Source of the DNA: Candidatus Bathyarchaeota archaeon
GTDB lineage: Archaea; Thermoproteota; Bathyarchaeia; Bathyarchaeales; Bathyarchaeaceae
DNA length: 5,286 bases
Assembly: GCA_020356305.1 (NCBI GenBank)
Contig: CP070636.1
Span: 6,074-11,359, forward strand
Direction: 5' to 3'
Part shown: one piece after another, positions 4,518 through 5,286 of the stretch
Numbering within the stretch: the stretch's first letter is position 1
Layout: each line of letters starts with the position of its first letter
The notes under the pieces: generated by a model
Seen by the model: the letters and a program-made list of their open reading frames with translations, nothing else
What the model was told of the DNA's origin: nothing
Databases searched by the model: none
Position numbers and translations under genes: made by a program

Positions 4518-5144
4518 ATGAATAGACAAACCAGAACCACTATACTGCTAGGAATGCTGCTAATCCTTTTCAGTATTCAACTGTTGCTCTCGTATGTGCA
4601 CGCTTTACCAGTAACAGAAGAGTATGATTATGGTGACAACAATACGAGCGATGTCGACGCTAGCGACGACAAAGGGACACATTCAAACTTTACTGGGCAA
4701 CAATATGGTCCAGATGGAATGTATGATACCTTAACAGAAGCCGATTCTGGAGGCAACGTGACTCTAGATTTGTATGTAGACATTTTCGACAACACACGAA
4801 CTGGGTGGGCAACGCATGGAACAGCCCCATATCTGCATTCACAAGACTATCCTACTGACTACGTCTGGCTGGTGCTAGACCGGACAGAAAGCATAGGGGA
4901 TTTCGCTTTTCAAAATAGCTCCAAATCATTAGGAACCATAAATTCAGTAATCCTAAGGGTGTACGCTTGGAAAGAAGATTCACGGGATAGGTTGTGCATG
5001 CATGCATGCAGGAACTTTGCATATTTGGTGGAACAATGGCCTCAGAAGACTTCAAGGTGGACGTGTGGAATGGGTCGGCCTGGCAAAATCTCTTCTCCAG
5101 TCTCTCGAGTGGCTGGAACAATATTTCAGTCACCAACTATCTAG
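4518..5144 (+). CDS. Secreted cell-surface protein, N-terminal part, frame broken near 4985-5045
   Basis: The ATG at 4518 opens a protein with a clear signal peptide: basic MNRQTR start, hydrophobic core at about residues 9-25, and likely cleavage after VHA at residue 29. The mature part is acidic and Asn/Thr/Asp/Ser-rich, has no Cys, and carries several N-glycosylation sequons (NNT, NTS, NFT, NVT, NSS). The phrases DKGTHSNFT, QYGPDGMYDTLTE and DYPTDYVWLVLDRTESIGDF resemble repeated surface proteins of uncultured archaea. From about residue 155 the reading becomes Cys-rich and basic (LCMHACR, then WPQKTSRWTC) and ends at a TAG at 5142-5144. The natural continuation is in the frame two positions over. 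Residues past roughly 154 are therefore probably not native. Either a broken gene, a switched-off phase-variable gene, or a sequencing/assembly error. Confidence 0.7.
   Translation: MNRQTRTTILLGMLLILFSIQLLLSYVHALPVTEEYDYGDNNTSDVDASDDKGTHSNFTGQQYGPDGMYDTLTEADSGGNVTLDLYVDIFDNTRTGWATHGTAPYLHSQDYPTDYVWLVLDRTESIGDFAFQNSSKSLGTINSVILRVYAWKEDSRDRLCMHACRNFAYLVEQWPQKTSRWTCGMGRPGKISSPVSRVAGTIFQSPTI
4974..5044. other. Putative 71-base insertion between imperfect direct repeats
   Basis: GAAGATTCA (4974-4982) and GAAGACTTCA (5045-5054) are near-identical and offset by 71 bases. Both read Glu-Asp in their own frames. Joining at the repeats gives VYAWKED followed by FKVDVWNGSAW, a smooth beta-strand passage in one frame. 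The 71 bases encode the only Cys- and Met-rich stretch of an otherwise Cys-free domain and hold the (TGCA)4 palindrome. No terminal inverted repeats of transposon type are obvious. Confidence 0.5.
4995..5010. repeat. (TGCA)4 tetranucleotide repeat, 16-base palindrome
   Basis: Four perfect TGCA units lie inside the surface-protein gene at the frame break. Because 4 is not a multiple of 3, a change in unit number shifts the frame. One extra unit would move the downstream reading into the upstream frame, with no stop between. Confidence 0.75.
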
Positions 5145-5286
5145 ATGGCCCTACTTTCACAATCAGATTTAAAGGAGGGACAGAAACAGGAGATACGTCA
5201 CAGAACAGTTGGCAAATAGACTCTACTTTATTACATACATGGACAGAAGCTCGTGTGCACCATGATGTAAGCATAGTCAGTGTCAC
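5006..5286 (+). pseudogene. Displaced continuation of the surface protein, runs off the window
   Basis: This frame is open from 4991 to the window end; the first ATG is at 5006, but recognisable domain sequence begins at about 5045. It encodes FKVDVWNGSAWQNLFSSLSS, then GWNNISVTNYLDG, TFTIRFKGGTETGDTSQNSW and QIDSTLLHTW. This is the second half of a beta-rich surface domain of the kind begun by the upstream gene, including an N-glycosylation sequon (NNIS). The last residues, HHDVSIVSV, resemble the first strand of a CARDB-like cell-adhesion domain that would continue outside. It lacks its own signal peptide and Shine-Dalgarno, so it is very unlikely to be an independent gene. It is best read as the 3' part of the 4518 gene, separated by a frameshift equal to +1 (or -71) bases. 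Confidence 0.65.

Noticed and set aside
4479..4526. Small upstream ORFs overlapping the surface-protein start (15 and 8 residues)
   Set aside because: No Shine-Dalgarno of note and no conserved-looking peptide; such overlaps are expected by chance in a 141-base leader.
4852..5136. 94-codon minus-strand open frame in the surface-protein gene
   Set aside because: Antisense to a region with strong surface-protein coding signal in two plus-strand frames; no independent support.

Overview
The window is a piece of an archaeal chromosome. Evidence for this: a single-domain KaiC/RAD55-type ATPase, a secreted Asn/Thr/Asp-rich surface protein rich in N-glycosylation sequons with what looks like the start of a CARDB-like domain, AT-rich TATA-like boxes before genes, moderate GC and short stand-alone transcription units. 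The surface protein layout resembles that of uncultured TACK archaea such as Bathyarchaeia, but that placement rests on family recollection, not on a search.

Layout. Three genes run leftward: the first 24 codons of a dCMP deaminase-like gene (1-72, cut by the window edge), a two-TM membrane protein with a LURP-one/scramblase-like fold (172-891), and an ornithine/putrescine carbamoyltransferase-family enzyme (1165-2163). Three run rightward: an agmatine deiminase-family enzyme (2309-3310), divergent from the transcarbamylase across a 145-bp shared promoter region; a KaiC-like ATPase (3573-4376); and a secreted surface protein (from 4518) whose reading frame breaks near 4985-5045 and continues in another frame to the window end.

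Functional link. The deiminase and transcarbamylase form the core of an agmatine-deiminase-type route: guanidine to carbamoyl-amine, then phosphorolysis to amine plus carbamoyl phosphate. Both are off-type in the substrate pocket. The deiminase has Tyr226 where agmatine/arginine deiminases have the second guanidinium-binding Asp of the HxD motif. The transcarbamylase keeps the carbamoyl-phosphate site but lacks the DxWxSMG ornithine motif, reads HCQP for HCLP, and has an enlarged 80s loop. The pair may process a guanidino compound other than agmatine or arginine, which is the best candidate here for an undescribed pathway.

DNA-level features. The surface gene appears to carry a roughly 71-bp insertion between imperfect direct repeats (GAAGATTCA / GAAGACTTCA). 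Removing it restores one frame and a natural-looking domain. It contains (TGCA)4, a tetranucleotide repeat whose gain of one unit would also restore the frame. GCGCGCGC occurs three times, always in noncoding DNA 3' of a gene. The 892-1164 gap also holds GT-rich tandem repeats. No rRNA, tRNA, CRISPR array or transposase was seen.
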